Origin: Liolophura sinensis
Lineage: Eukaryota; Mollusca; Polyplacophora; Chitonida; Chitonidae
Reading direction: 5' to 3'
Length of the DNA: 64,000 bases
NCBI RefSeq assembly: GCF_032854445.1
Contig: NC_088300.1
Location: 23,107,608-23,171,607, forward strand
Part shown: one piece after another, positions 11,942 through 25,913 of the stretch
Layout: each line of letters opens with the position of its first letter
Numbering within the stretch: the stretch's first letter is position 1
Made by a program: the position numbers and the translations under genes
Notes under the pieces: generated by a model
Told to the model about the DNA's origin: nothing
The model's input: the letters and a program-made list of their open reading frames with translations, nothing else
The model's database searches: none

Positions 11942-14842
11942 ATGACAGAGACAGTTGTAAGAACATCTCGTCCACTGTGACTCAATGTCACATATTATCA
12001 AGCCTCCAGTGAAAGTAGGATTACATTCTTACCCTATGAACCCTGACCTCTAATCCCTCCCCACTCCCCACTGGATATTTAATCAGTTAGTTTACCGAAA
12101 CTGACAGCCGTATGATTTCGCATAACAAAAGTACGAATGTATTCCATATGATCAGGGGCGTTTAACTCACCTGATGTTTAACAAAAAGCCTCATTGATTT
12201 CACATCGGACAATACTTCTTTGCTTAATGAAACAAGGACATTAAAAACATTTATGCTGGGGTGGAGATAATTATTAAAATGTCTCGCTTCTTTTCGACAT
12301 CCGAACGTAAGGTGAATGATGTTTGATGAAATTAATAAAAATAAACAGCGCATATATATGCAAAATACAGTAAAGTTTTGTCAGAGCTGTGTATTATTCA
12401 TTTGTTTCTTGTGTAACAGACTAAGCATACACCCACAATCTGATATCTGAGTATCGACTAATAAAACGAAATAGTCTAGCTGAGTATCAACACAATCTCT
12501 GAGAAGCATTAGAATGGTCTCCACTTAAGCTGTACCAGCCAAACAATCTTCTATGATTTTGAGCAAGGTTTGTCGACATTTAGATCATCTTTACCAGTGG
12601 GGAGAACGGGGTTTAGTAGCCTATAATTATTGGTGAGGTGTTGAGCAAAACGGAGAAGATTATAGAGGATTATCACAAAACACCTCATGTAGATGAGCAA
12701 CAGAAGAATCGTAGAGAAGTTCCGTTTCTAATAACTCATCGGATCATTGTTTTGTTTTGCTCTTCATAAAACGATTTCTAAGCCAGAGTGAGACATAAGT
12801 GACATGCTTACTCTGTTGTTGAATATCAGCTACTAAAGCACGTTTATGCTGTGGAATGTGAATTTTACAAAGTAACTTGTTTTTCGACATCCGTAATGGA
12901 AGTTTGATGGTGTGTCTTTAAAATCAGTGAACACAAACAATGCATACAACCCATCGTACATATTCAGTAAAATAATACATTCCATTTTCCATTGGATGAC
13001 AGTGTTTTGCATAATGAAAATACGTTACCAATGTTTTGATGTGAAATATATTATTTTTTATAAAAGCGTGTCAGTCTTTTTCTACATCTGCAAAGGAAAG
13101 AGGATTGTGTTTTTCTAAAACTGAGGAACATAAAGGACGCAATGACGACTGCACACACAAAGCAGTCAGTAAAGGTATAGCCTTAGAACATTTTTGTATT
13201 ATTTATCAATTTATAATATACTTACTCGTGGTTAACATATCCAACCGTTTACATGTTGATGTCTAACTCTTACCTGAGAGGAAATATTCTGATAGATGTG
13301 AGATCACGTGTCTATCTGATCATTTTTAGGAAAATTCACGTTAAAGGATGGAATTTCGCATGACATGAATTGTATACCGCCATCTTTAACTTGAATGATC
13401 ATTGGTTAAGACGTAAACCAAATGAACGGGACTATTTGACCTCGGCAAACTTTGCCATTTAAGTGATGAGAAAAGGTTAAATGGCTCATCATTGCTAGTA
13501 AGGAAAGAGCATGATAGGGAATTATCTCTTACTTATAGAGGGATAACGCCTGACGGCTAAAAGTAACAGAAGGATGGCAGTGAATCATCGTTGGAGATAA
13601 TTGATCTCATTATTGTACCTTTGTGAATACGCACAGTTGGATTAATCTGTTTTTCTGTTAAATGAAAACCAGATGTGAACATGTACGACAAATGAGGCAT
13701 CGTTTGTTTCAGTTTGACTATGTTGAGGTTCTTGAAGATGGTGATCTTGCTAGTGATCAGACAGACAAAAGTCCAATGAAATCTCGTCATTGATACTTAA
13801 ATGACTGTTTTATTATTATATGATCATTTATTATACAGATACTGTCATAAATTGTCTCATGATCATTGATTTCAAAATGTAAAAATGCACTACGATTTGC
13901 TCTCAACAGCTGTTAAAGAGAAGTTTAATTGAGGATGTAGTGGCTAGGTTTGGGAAGTTTTAAAAAACAAACAAAAATTATACGTGTTGGCGACTTGAGG
14001 GTGGCACCAGCAGTTCCTATCAAGTAAAAGTTTACTTCTAGCTATGGTGTTATAAAATAGCGTCTTGCTTCATTATTGTAAGATGATATTAATGTTAATT
14101 ATGTGGATTATTCTGGACAAAGTAAAAATGACATTTTTATAGAAAATGTCTTCAATTTAGTCCTTTGTGCACGGATGAAAAGTTTCAAAGCTTTAACATC
14201 TTAACTCGACACAATATTGTAAAGGTATCTGAGTATTACTCTAAAATTTTGGTTATAGCTGGGAAACAATATGTGCTATACTATCTCGGGTTTAAGGCAA
14301 TAAAGTGGAATTTCCGTATTTTTGGAATAATGGCCAACTTATAAACTTTCAGAAAATGTCATTCTCAGTATTTTGCACATTTCTGTTTTGACACAATAAG
14401 TTTTAATTCAATCCGATTTTCGAGAGTTAATATATGCTCGAAAATAAATGAGCACTGGCAAATATGCACGATGAAGGCCGCTCAGCAAAGTTCGTCTAAT
14501 GTGAACGTTACTTTTCAATCCTTGGGTAAAGAGTCATGATGATACAGGAAAGCTGAATATGTGTAACAAATGTATGACATCCAGTTGACCTGTTTAAGAA
14601 CTACACTGATTATAATTGGTCATATACGTGTCCTTCAGTGACAGTTCGGAACACGCTCCACCCTAAAGTTTATGAAAGAAACGCCGCTTTTCGCTCCTAA
14701 GAATTCAGTATGCTATCATGGGTCAAAGGGCCATCCATTTCTTTCTCAAGAAATAAGTATCACGGAAATCAATCCTCTAAACGTGATAAGGTTGAGTGGT
14801 CGGAGTAATCATATGCAGAAAAAAGAATCTCGATCAACTATC
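11942..14842. other. A-type spacer between Fox A3 and A4
   Basis: Follows the A2-A3 spacer closely up to about 13.5 kb, then accumulates its own substitutions. No gene is recognised. Confidence 0.6.
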
Positions 14843-15206
14843 GTAATGACGTCATAATATTGTGACGTTGCCACTAATATAAAGAAAAGAAGTCTCGTCG
14901 TAGTAAAACAAGTTCTCTACCCAGTTGTTTGTTTATCGCGTGCGTAATAACGTTTGTGTTGATAGTATTGTACACGCCTTATGAAAACAAAGAATGAGAT
15001 TTCTAACTGCTTATAATTTTATCAGGACGAAAGAGCGAATGTTTCCGTTAGATTAGTAGGGCAAGTTTTTTTAAAATTTTTTAGTTTTTACATAAATTTA
15101 AAAATGGCGGTGATGGTAATTCTGCATTATGCCAGAAATACCTTTACAGACTATTTAATGGTTATTGGATGTTTGGTTATTCCGTTCTGCGACTGTTAGC
15201 TTTCAA
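14843..15206 (+). pseudogene. Tetraspanin 5' relic between A3 and A4
   Basis: TGACGTCA marks the left end. The exon-1-like block is at about 15081-15197, again with FTDY-like coding similarity followed by a stop. The T-rich run before it differs from the first two relics (TTTTTTTAAAATTTTTTAG). Confidence 0.55.
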
Positions 15207-15535
15207 TGGACATCATGCCATTTTAAAGGAAAAAGCTTCCACAAAAACGCATTGGTCTTAAAGTAAGGACAGAAAATAGAAAATAAAATGGGTTATGACC
15301 TACTAGTTGCTTTAAAGAGCCACAGATATACAGGGATATAGAAAACAGTAAAAAAGAAATACAACAGTATAGCTAGAAATACAGTAGTGCAGGCAGAGCC
15401 ACAAAACGCAAACATTTATTATTTAGAGGAAAAAAATCACAAACTGTCCTGTTGATCATCGTCACCATGGAAGTTCAGCTAAAAATAATTTATAGCTATG
15501 TAGCACTTTAAAATGTGTTTTAGCACTGATCCTAC

Positions 15536-16956
15536 TTATAAAGACAAATATGAATTCACACTGTTTTCAGAAATGTCCGATGTCCCTGGATGGTTGATGT
15601 ATGCCATGTCTATCTGGGCACGTTGATGTGGATAAAATGACGGCTCGCTGATGGCGAGGTTATCAGAAAAGGCATGGTTCGTGCATGTGGTGATGTCACT
15701 CGGTGCGATGACGTCATCAAACGTGAGTCTCAGTGGTGGAATTTCCGGAAGATCAGGAATATTGTACATACACTCCGGAGACAATTCCGGTAGGTCGCTT
15801 GAATTCTCATTGGTTTCTATATAGAACCTAGTCTGGTGAATAGGGGTCGTAACTCTACACGACAATTGACTATGCATATGAAAATCGGGACTTAATAATT
15901 CTTCTAAAGTGTCGTAGCCGCTGCTGTCAGACCCACACACTGAGGTGTCACTTGTGGTGTCACTATACGGACTTGATGAATCTGCTGTCATCGCACACCG
16001 AGTTACAGGACTACCTCTGGCTGAGCTACTGTGCCCGTAGTCCTTCAGCCCAGAATCAGTGTTGAAATGAACTGAGGTGTCCTCTAGATTGCACATCTGA
16101 AGCTGGAACAGTTTAGCCGGAGACGGACTGGTGTCGAGGATGTTCTGGAAAGCCTCCATTCTGTGAGTCAAGGATAACACACAACGTTCCCATAATCCAT
16201 TGGCGTTGACTTGTTGGAATCCTGACCGTAATGCGTTGGATCCGGAGAACTTGTTAGTCGGTCGGTAATCTCCTCGGGCAAAGGTTAGCAAGCTCTTTGG
16301 GGTAATGCCCCACAGAAAAGCAGATCTGAAATAAGTCAAGCAATAATCATTAATAAGATGGAAAAAAAACACTAGCACGTATTAAACTGAAATTTTTAAA
16401 ATCAATGTATTATTGTCTACAACTCTAAGACAAATTTGGATTAAATGTTAAAGTTATAGTTAGCTATTTTTGTTCTCTTTCAATGAGCCCCACTTGAACC
16501 TTCTGGAAAAAAGCACATATCTTACCTGTTAAGGACACCGTTGCGTGGTTTTTGGTTCTTTCGTCCTATCTTGGTAAAGCACTTGGTTTTGGACAAACTA
16601 TGGCGGATGGCATTTTTCCAGTGTTGTTTACTTGTCGCTTTAAAATAGCAGAAGCCAGTCTCGATGTAGCGGTAGATTTCAGTGATGGGCAGACAGAAGT
16701 TGGGAGATCTCATTATCGCCAGGAAGATGAGTTCCGTGTAGGTAAAGTTTGGTTTCTGGCTGACATCCTGAGTGTCGAGTCCTTCGTAGATTCTGACAAA
16801 GTTATCTAGCACACTGCGCAGGTCATCTTGGGTGACAGACGGAACGGGCGTTTTCTTAATAGAGGCTGGTCTAGAGACCTTCCGGTATTTCAGTAAATTC
16901 TCCACCATGTCGGTATCTGTGTGGATACTTTGACTGAACTTTCTCTTGTAAGCCAT
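15536..16956 (-). CDS. Forkhead gene A4, intact, 406 aa
   Basis: Exon 1 is 16526-16956 and exon 2 is 15536-16325; intron 200 bp, acceptor TTTCAG/A rather than TTGCAG/A. Exon 1 differs from A2 at several sites: Ile11, Asp16, Pro37, Ser40, Val41, Thr42, Ile56, Gln67 at the domain edge, and Gly101 for Arg in helix 2. Exon 2 is nearly that of A2/A3. Exon 1 is thus clearly more diverged than exon 2, which hints at patchy conversion. AATAAA at 15415-15420. Confidence 0.9.
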
Positions 16957-17054
16957 TATAGCAAGTTTAGTAGTGGAGAGAGAACCGATGCTTTGGGATG
17001 GATCTTATTTCCAGCCAGAGATCTGAAATGTACTGAGGTATAAACTGGGCCTCG

Positions 17055-17104
17055 TATATATATAGTGCATCACTGTAATCTGAGTGATCCCTTTCTAACA
17101 TGAC
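17055..17104 (-). promoter_or_regulatory. Fox A4 promoter: TATA-like box and upstream element
   Basis: A five-repeat TA run occupies 17055-17064, one TA longer than A1-A3. The upstream block is at 17082-17104, with CCC where A1-A3 have CCT. Confidence 0.5.
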
Positions 17105-20082
17105 AAATGACAGAGACAGTTGTAAGAACATCTCGTCCACTGTGACTCAATGTCACATATTATCAAGCCTCCAGTGAAAGTAGGATTACATTCTTACCCT
17201 ATGAACCCTGACTTCTAATCCCTCCCCAGTCCCCACTGGATATTTAATCTATCAGTTTACCGGAACTGACAGCCGTATGATTTCGCATAACAAAAGTACG
17301 AATGTATTCCATATGATCAGGGACGTTTAACTCACCTGATGTTTAACAAAAAGCCTCATTGATTTCACATTGGACAATACTATTTTCCTTAACGTAACAA
17401 GGACATTAAAAGCATTTGTGCTGGGGTGGAGATAATTATTAAAATGTCTCGCTTCTTTTCGACATTCGTAACGTAAGGTGAATGATGTTTGATGAAATTA
17501 ATAAAAAGAAAAAGCGCATAAATATGTAAAATACAGTAAAGTTTTGTCAGAGCTGTGTATTATTCATTTCTTTCTTGTGTAACAGACTAAGCAAATACCC
17601 ACAATCTGATATCTGAGTATCGACTAATAAAACGAAATAGTCTAGCTGAGTAAGAACACAGTCTCTGAGAAGAATTAGAATGGTCTCCGCTTAAGCTGTT
17701 CCAGCCAAACAATTTTCTATGATTTTGAGCAAGGTTTGTCGACATTTAGATCATCTTTACCAGTGGGGAGAACGGTGTTAAGTAGTCTATAATTATTGGT
17801 GAGGTGTTGAGCAAAACGGAGAAGATTATAGAGTATTATCACAAAACACCTCATGTAGATGAGCAACAGAAGAATCGTAGAGAAGTTCCGTTTCTAATAA
17901 CTCATCGGATCATTGTTTTGTTTTGCTCTTCACAAAACAATGTCTAAGCCAGAGTGAGACATGAGTGACATGCTTACTCTGTTGTTGAATATCAGCTACT
18001 AAAGCACGTTTATGCTGTGGAATGTAAATTTTACAAACTAACTCGTTTTTCGACATTTGTAATGGAAGTTTGATGGTGTGTCTTTAAAATCAGTGAACAC
18101 AAACAATGCATACAACCCATCGTACACATTCAGTAAAATAATACATTCAATTTTCCATTGGATGACAGTGTTTTGCATAATGAAAATACGTTACCAATGT
18201 TTTGATGTGAAATATATTATTTTTTATAAAAGCGTGTCAGTCTTTTTGTACATCTGCAAAGGAAAAAGGATTGTGTTTTTCTAAAACTGAGGAACATAAA
18301 GGACGCAATGACGACTGCACACACAAAGCAGTCAGTAAAGGTATAGCCTTAGTACTTTTTTGTATTATTTATCAATTTATAATCTACTTACTCGTGTATA
18401 ACATGTCCAACCGTTTACATGTTGATGTCTAACTCTTACCTGAGAGGAAATATTCTGATAGATGTGTTATCACGTGTCTATCTGATTATTTTTAGGAAAA
18501 TTCACGTTGAAGGATGGAATTTTGCATTACATGAATTGTATACCGCCATCTTTAACTTGAATGATCATTGCTTTAGACGTAAACCAAATGAACGGGACCA
18601 TTTGACCTAGGCAATCTTTGTTATTTAAGTGATGAGAAAAGGTTAAATGGTTCATCATTGCTAGTAAGGAAAGGGCATGATAGGGAATTATGTCTTACTT
18701 ATAGAGGGATAACGCCTGACGGCTAAATGTAACAGAAGGATGGCAGTGAATCATCGTTGGAGATAATTGATCTCATTTTTGTACCCTTGTGAACACGCAC
18801 AGTTTTTCTGATTTTCTGTTAAATGAAAACCAGGTGTGAACAAGTATGACAAATGAGGTATCGTTTGTTTGAGTTTGACAATGTTGAAGTTCTTGAAGAT
18901 GGTGATCTTGCTAGTGATCAGACAGACAAAAGTCCAATGAAATCTCGTCATAGATACTTAAATGACTGATTTATTATCTATATGATCATTTATTATACAG
19001 ATACTGTCATAAATTGTCTCATGATCATTGATTTCAAAATGTAAAAATGCACTACGATTTGCTCTCAACAGCTGCTAAAGAGAAGTGTAATGTTGGATGT
19101 AGTGGCTAGGTTTGGGAAGTTTTAAAAAACAAACAAAAATTATACGTGTTGGCGACTTGAGGGTGGCACCAGCAGTTCCTGTCAAGGGGTTTTTTTTTGC
19201 AGAAAAGTTTTACGTCTAGTTACAGTGCTGTAAAATAGCGTCTTGCTTCATTATTGTAAGATGATATTAATGTTAATTATGTGGGTTATTCTGGACAAAG
19301 TAAAAATGACATTTTTATAGAAAATGTCTTCAATTTAATCCTTTGTGCACGGATGAAAAGTGACAAAGCTTTAACATCTTAACTCGACACAATATTGTAA
19401 AGGTATCTGAGTATTACTGTAAAATTTCTGTTATAGCTTGGATACAATATGTGCTATACTATCTCGGGTTTAAGGCAACAAAGCGGAATTTCCGTATTTT
19501 TGGAATAATGGCCAACTTATAAAATTTCAGAAAATGCCATTCTCAGTATTTTGCAAATTTCTGTTTTGACGCAATAATTCATTGAATTTAATTCGACCCG
19601 AATTACGAAAGTTAATATATACTCGAAAATAAATGAGCACTGGTAAATATGCACGTTGAAGGCCGTTCAGCAATGTTCGTGTAATGTGAACGCTTACTTC
19701 TTATTCCTTGGCTAAAGCACGTGTGGCGTCATCATGGTGCACAGAAGCTGAATATGTGTAACAAATGTGTGACATCCAGCTGACATGTTTAACAACCTCA
19801 CTGATTATGATTGGTCAGATACGTGTCCTTAAGTGACAGTTCAGAACACAGTCCATCCTAAATTTTACGGTTCATCTGATGACATCACATTATCATAGTG
19901 CATATCGCATAAAAGTTCAGGGAAACGCCGCTTTTCACTCATGATATCACCATGATATCATGGGTCAAAGGGCCACCCATTTCTTTCTCAAGAAATAAGT
20001 ATCACGGAAATCAATCCTTTAAACGTGACAAGGTTGAGCGATCGGAGTAATCATATGCAGAAAAACAATCTCGAGCAACTAT
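17105..20082. other. A-type spacer between Fox A4 and A5, variant with extra blocks
   Basis: Homologous to the other A spacers, but it has an insert around 19185-19200 (a T run followed by GCAGAAAAG) and an extra block at about 19860-19920 containing GATGACATCACATTATCATAG. Both recur only in the A7-A8 spacer. No gene is seen. Confidence 0.55.
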
Positions 20083-20466
20083 CGTAATGACGTCATAACA
20101 TTGTGACGTAAACTGTGACGTTACCACTAATATGGAAAGAATTCACATCGTGGTAAAACAAGGTTCTCTACCCAGCTGTTTGTTTATCGCGTGTCTAGTA
20201 ACGTTTGTGTTGATAGTATTGTACACGCCATATGAAAACAAAGAATGAGATTTCTAACTGCTTATAATTTTATCAGGACGAATGAGCGAATGTTTCCGTT
20301 AGAATAGTTAGGATAAGTTGTGGTTTTTTTGTTTTTTTTTTAGTTTTTACATTAATGTGAAAATGGCCAACAGGGTAATTCTGCATTATACCAGAAATAC
20401 CTTTACAAACTGTGTGATGATTACCGGATGTTTAGTTATTCCGTTCTGCGACTGTGACCTTTTAAT
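20083..20466 (+). pseudogene. Tetraspanin 5' relic between A4 and A5
   Basis: One of the least decayed relics. The flank match at about 20179-20204 aligns with about 39740-39765 before the tetraspanin ATG with only two mismatches by eye. The exon-1-like block is 20341-20456 and reads KMANRVILHY where the gene has KIDDRIILLG (43-52). The start codon region is deleted. Confidence 0.65.
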
Positions 20467-20754
20467 GGACATCAAGCCATTTTAAAGGAAAAAACTTCCA
20501 CATAAACGCATTGGTCTAAAAGTCTTTAAAGAGCAACAAAATTGACAGGGATATAGAAAACAGTAAAAAAGAAATACAACAATATAGCTAGAAATACAGT
20601 AGTGCAGGCAGAGCCACAAAACTCAAACAAATCTTATTTAGAAGAAAAAAAAACACACAAAACTGTCCTGTTGATCAGCATCACCATGGAAGCTCATCTA
20701 AAAATAATTTATAGCTATGTAGCACTTTAAAATGTGTTTTAGCACTGATCCTAC

Positions 20755-22176
20755 TTATAAAGACAAATATGAATTCACACTGTTTTCAGAAATGTCCGAT
20801 GTCCCTGGATGGTTGATGTATGCCATGTCTATCTGGGCACGTTGATGTGGATAAAATGACGGCTCGCTGATGGCGAGGTTATCAGAAAAGGCATGGTTCG
20901 TGCATGTGGTGATGTCACTCGGTGCGATGACATCATCAAACGTGAGTCTCAGTGGTGGAATTTCCGGAAGATCAGGAATATTGTACATACACTCCGGAGA
21001 CAATTCCGGTAGGTCGCTTGAATTCTCATTGGTTCTAAATAGGAGAACCTGGTCTGGTGAATAGGGGGCGTAACTCTACACGACAATTGACTATGCATAT
21101 GAAAATCGGGACTTAATAATTCTTCTAAAGTGTTGTAACCGCTGCTGTCAGACCCACACACTGAGGTGTCACTTGTGGTGTCACTATACAGACTTGATGA
21201 ATCTGCAGTCATCGCACATCGAGTTAGAGGACTAACTCTGGCTGAGCTACTGTGCCCGTAGTCCTTCAGCCCAGAATCAGTATTGAAATGAACTGAGGTG
21301 TCCTCTAGATTGCACATCTGAAGCTGGAACAGTTTAGCCGGAGACGGACTGGTGTCGGGGATGTTCTGGAAAGCCTCCATTCTGTGAGTCAAGGATAACA
21401 CACAGCCTTCCCATAATCCATTGGCGTTGACTTGTTGGAATCCTGACCGTAATGCGTTGGATCCGGAGAACTTGTTAGTCGGTCGGTAATCTCCTCGGGC
21501 AAAGGTCAGCAAGCTCTTTGGGGTAATGCCCCACAGAAAAGCAGATCTGAAATAAGTCAAGCAATAATCATTAATAAGATGAAAAAAAACACTAGCACGT
21601 ATTAAACTGAAATTTTTAAAATCAATGTATTATTGTCTACAACTCTAAGACAAATTTGGATTAAATGTTAAAATTACAGTTATTTATTTTTGTTGTCTTT
21701 CAATGATCCCCACTTGAACCTTCTGGAAAAAAGCACATATCTTACCTGTTAAGGACACCGTTGCGTGGTTTTTGGTTCTTTCGTCCTATCTTGGTGAAGC
21801 ACTTGGTTTTGGACAAACTATGGCGGATGGCATTTTTCCAATGTTGTTTACTTGTCGCTTTAAAATAGCAGAAGCCAGTCTCGATGTAGCGGTAGATTTC
21901 AGTGATGGGCAGACAGAAGTTGGGAGATCTCATTATCGCCAGGAAGATGAGTTCCGTGTAGGTAAAGTTTGGTTTCCGGCTGCCATCCTGAGTGTCGAGT
22001 CCTTCGTAGATTCTGACAAAGTTATCCAGCACACTGCGCAGGTCATCTTGGCTGACAGACGGAACGGGCGTTTTCTGAATAGAGGCTAGTCTAGAGACCT
22101 TCCGGTATTTCAGTAAATTCTCCACCATGTCGGTATCTGTGTGGAAACTTTCACTGAACTTTCTCTTGTAAGCCAT
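20755..22176 (-). pseudogene. Forkhead gene A5, exon 2 frameshifted before the conserved C-terminal motif
   Basis: Exon 1 (21746-22176) is intact, with Gly101 in helix 2 and Gly65. Exon 2 starts at 21546, after a TTTCAG/A acceptor. Around 21033 one T of the run in GGTTTCTAAATAGG is missing compared with A6. The frame then runs into unrelated residues and stops at 20949, giving a 342-aa product without PDLPEIPPLRLTFDD. The lost frame continues intact from about 21003 to 20755. The forkhead domain would still be made, so a truncated DNA-binding protein, possibly a competitor of full-length copies, cannot be excluded. The usual AATAAA is also absent: the site reads CTTATTT on the plus strand. 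Confidence 0.7.
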
Positions 22177-22274
22177 TATAGCAAGTTTAGTAGTGGAGAG
22201 AGAACCGATGCTTTGGGATGGATCTTATTTCCAGCCAGAGATCTGAAATGTACTGAGGTATAAACTGGACCTCG

Positions 22275-22322
22275 TATATATAGTGCATAACTGTAATCTG
22301 AGTGATCCCTTTCTAACATGAC
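22275..22322 (-). promoter_or_regulatory. Fox A5 promoter: TATA-like box and upstream element
   Basis: TATATATA at 22275-22282 and the upstream block at 22300-22322. The promoter is preserved although exon 2 is broken. Confidence 0.5.
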
Positions 22323-25213
22323 AAATGACAGAGACAGTTGTAAGAACATTTCGTCCACTGTCACTCAATGTCACATATTATCAAGCCTCCAGTGAAAGTA
22401 GGATTACATTCTTACCCTATGAACCCTGACCTCTAATCCCTCCCTAGTCCCGACTGGATATTTAATCAATCAGTTTACCGGAACTGACAGCCGTATGATT
22501 TCGCATAACAAAAGTACGAAGGTATTCCATATAATCATTGCGTTTAAATCACCTGATGTTCAACAAAAAGCCTCATTGATTTCACACTGGACAGTACTAC
22601 TTTGCTTAATGAAACAAGGACATTAAAAGCATTTATGCTGGGGTGGAGATAATTATTAAAATGTCTCGCTTCTTTTTGACATCCCTTACGTAAGGTGAAT
22701 GATGTTGGATGAAATTAATAAAACGAAAAAGCGCATATATATGCAAAATACAGAAAAGTGTGTATTATTCATTTCTTTCTTGTGTAACAGAGTAAGCAAA
22801 CACCCACAATCTGATATCTGAGTATCGACTAATAAAACGAAATAGTCTAGCTGAGTATTAACACAGTCTCTGAGAAGAATTAGAATGGTCTCGGCTTAAG
22901 CTGTACCAGCCAAACAATCTTCTATGATTTTGAGCAAGGTTTGTCGACATTTAGATCATCTTTGCAAGTGGGGAGAACGGTGTTAAGTAGTCTATAATTA
23001 TTGGTGAGGTGTTGAGCAAAAACGGAGGAGATTATAGAGGATTATCACAAAATACCTCATGTGGATGAGCAACAGAAGAATCGTAGAGAAGTTCCGTTTC
23101 TAATAACTCATCGGATCATTGTTTTGTTTTGCTCTTCACAAAACAATGTCTAAGCCAGAGTGAGACATGACTGACATGCTTACTCTGTTGTTGAATATCA
23201 GCTACTAAAACACGTTTATGCTGTGGAATGTAAATTTTACAAAGTAACTCGTTTTTCTACATCCGTAATGGAAGATTGATGGTGTGTCTTTAAAATCAGT
23301 GAACACAAACAACGCATACAACCCATCGTACATATTCAGTAAAATAATACATTCCATTTTCCATTGGATGACAATGTTTTGCATAATGAAAATACGTTAC
23401 CAATGCCTTGATGTGAAATAGATTATTTTTATAAAAGCGTGTCAGTCTTTTTTTACATCTGCAAAGGAAGAAGGATTGTGTTTTTCTAAAACTGAGGAAC
23501 ATAAATGACGCAATGACGACTGCACACACAAAGCAGTCAGTAAAGGTATAGCCTTAGTACTTTTTTGTATTATTTATCAATTTATAATCTACTTGCTCGT
23601 GTATAACATGTCCAACCGTTTACATGTTGATGTCTAACTCCTACCTGAGAGGAAATATTCTGATAGATGTGTGACCACGTGTCTATCTGATCATTTTTAG
23701 GAAAATTGACGTTGAAGGATGGAATTTCGCATTACATGAATTGTATACCGCCATCTTTAACTTAAATGATCATTGCTTAAGACGTAAACCAAATGAATGG
23801 GACTATTTGACCTCGGCAAACTTTGCCATTTAAGTGATGAGAAAGGGTTAAATGGCCCATCATTGCTAGTAAGGAAAGAGCATGATAGGGGACTATCTCT
23901 TACTTATAGAGGGATAACGCCTGACGGCTAAAAGTAACAGAAGGATGGCAGTGAATCATCGTTGGAGATAATTGATCTAATTATTGTACCCTTGTGAACA
24001 CGCACAGTTGGATTATTCTGTTTTTCTGTTAAATGAAAACCAGGTGTGAACATGTTTGACAAATGAGGTATCGTTTGTTTGAGTTTGACAATGTTGAAGT
24101 TCTTGAAGATGGTGATCTTGCTAGTGTCCAGACAGACAAAAGTCCAATGAAATCTCGTCATATATACTTAAATGACTGTTTTATTATCTATATGATCATT
24201 TATTATACAGATACTGTCATAAATTGTCTCATGATCATTGATTTTAAAATGTAAAAATGCACTACGATTTGCTCTCAACAGCTGCTAAAGAGAAGTGTAA
24301 TGTTGGATGTAGTGGCTAGGTTTGGGAAGTTTTAAAAAACAAACAAAAATTATACGTGTTGGCGACTTGAGGGTGGCCCGAGCAATTCCTATCAAGTAAA
24401 GTTTTACGTCTAGCTATGGTGCTGTAAAATAGTGTCTTGCTTCATTATTGTAGGATGATATTAATTTTAACTTTCTGGGTTATTCTGGACAAAGTAAAAA
24501 TGACATTTTTATAGAAAATGTCTTCAATTTAGTCCTTTGTGCACGGATGAAAAGTGACAAAGCCTTAACATCTTAACTGGATACAATATTGTAAAGGTAT
24601 CTGAGTATTACTGTAAAATTTCGGTTCTAGCTGGGATACAATATGTGCTATACTATCTCGGGTTTAAGCAAATAAAGGGGAATCTCTTTATTTCTGAAAT
24701 AATGGCCAACTTATAAACTTTCAAAAAATGTCATTCTCAGTATTTTGCAAATTTTTATTTTGACGCAATAAGTTTTAGTTCGATTGGAATTACGAAAGTT
24801 AATATATACTCGAAAATAAATGAGCATTGGCAAGTATGCACGTTGAAGGCCGCTCAGCAAAGTTCGTGTAATGTGAACGCTACTTTTCATTCCTTGGTTA
24901 AAGAGTCATGAGGATACAGGAAAGCTGAATATGTGTAACAAATGTATGACATCCAGTTGACCTGTTGAATAACTACACTGATTATAATTGTTCATATACG
25001 TGTCCTTCAGTGACAGTTCGGAACACGCTCCACCCTAAAATTTATGAAAGAAACGCCGCTTTTCGCTGCTAAGAATTCAGTATGCTATTATGGGTCAAAG
25101 GGCCATCCATTTCTTTCTGAAGAAATAAGTATCACGGAAATCAATCCTCTAAACGTGATAAGGTTGAGTGGTCGGAGTAATCATATGCAGAAAAAAGAAT
25201 CTCGAGCAACAGT
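22323..25213. other. A-type spacer between Fox A5 and A6
   Basis: Homologous to other A spacers but lacks the extra blocks of the A4-A5 spacer. Small deletions near 22755 set it apart. No gene is recognised. Confidence 0.55.
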
Positions 25214-25583
25214 GGTAATGACGTCATAATATTGTGACGTTGCCACTAATATAAAAAAAGAACTCTCATCGTGGTAAAACAAGTTCTCTACTCAGTTGTT
25301 TGTTTATCGCGTGCGTAATAACGTTTGTGTTGATAGTATTGTACACACCGTATGAAAACAAAGAATGAGAATTCTAACTGCTTATAATTTTATCAGGACG
25401 AAAGAGCGAATGTTTCCGTTAGATTAGTAGGGCAAGTTGTTTTTGTTTTTGTTTCTTTTCAGTTTTTACATAATTTAAAAATGGCGGTCATGGTAATTCT
25501 GCATTATGCCAGAAATACCTTTACAGACTATTTGATGGTTATTGGATGTGTGGTTATTCCGTTCTGCGACTGTTAGCTTTCAA
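25214..25583 (+). pseudogene. Tetraspanin 5' relic between A5 and A6
   Basis: TGACGTCA near its left end, flank-like sequence, and the exon-1-like block at about 25461-25575 with the FTDYLMVIG reading and a downstream stop. Confidence 0.55.
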
Positions 25584-25913
25584 TGGACATCATGCCATTT
25601 TAAAGGAAATAGCTTCCATAAAAACGCATTGGCCTTAAAGTCAGGACAGAAAATAGAAAATAAAATGGGTTATGACCTACTAGTTGCTTTAAAGAGCCAC
25701 AGAATTACAGGGATATAGAAAACAGTAAAAAAGAAATACAACAGTATAGCTAGAAATACAGTAGTGCAGGCAGAGCCACAAAACTCAAACATTTATTATT
25801 TAGAAGAAAAAAATCACAAAACTGTCCTGTTGATCAGCATCACCATGGAAGTTCATCTAAAAATAATTTATAGCTATGTAGCACTTTAAAATTTGTTTCA
25901 GCACTGATCCTAC

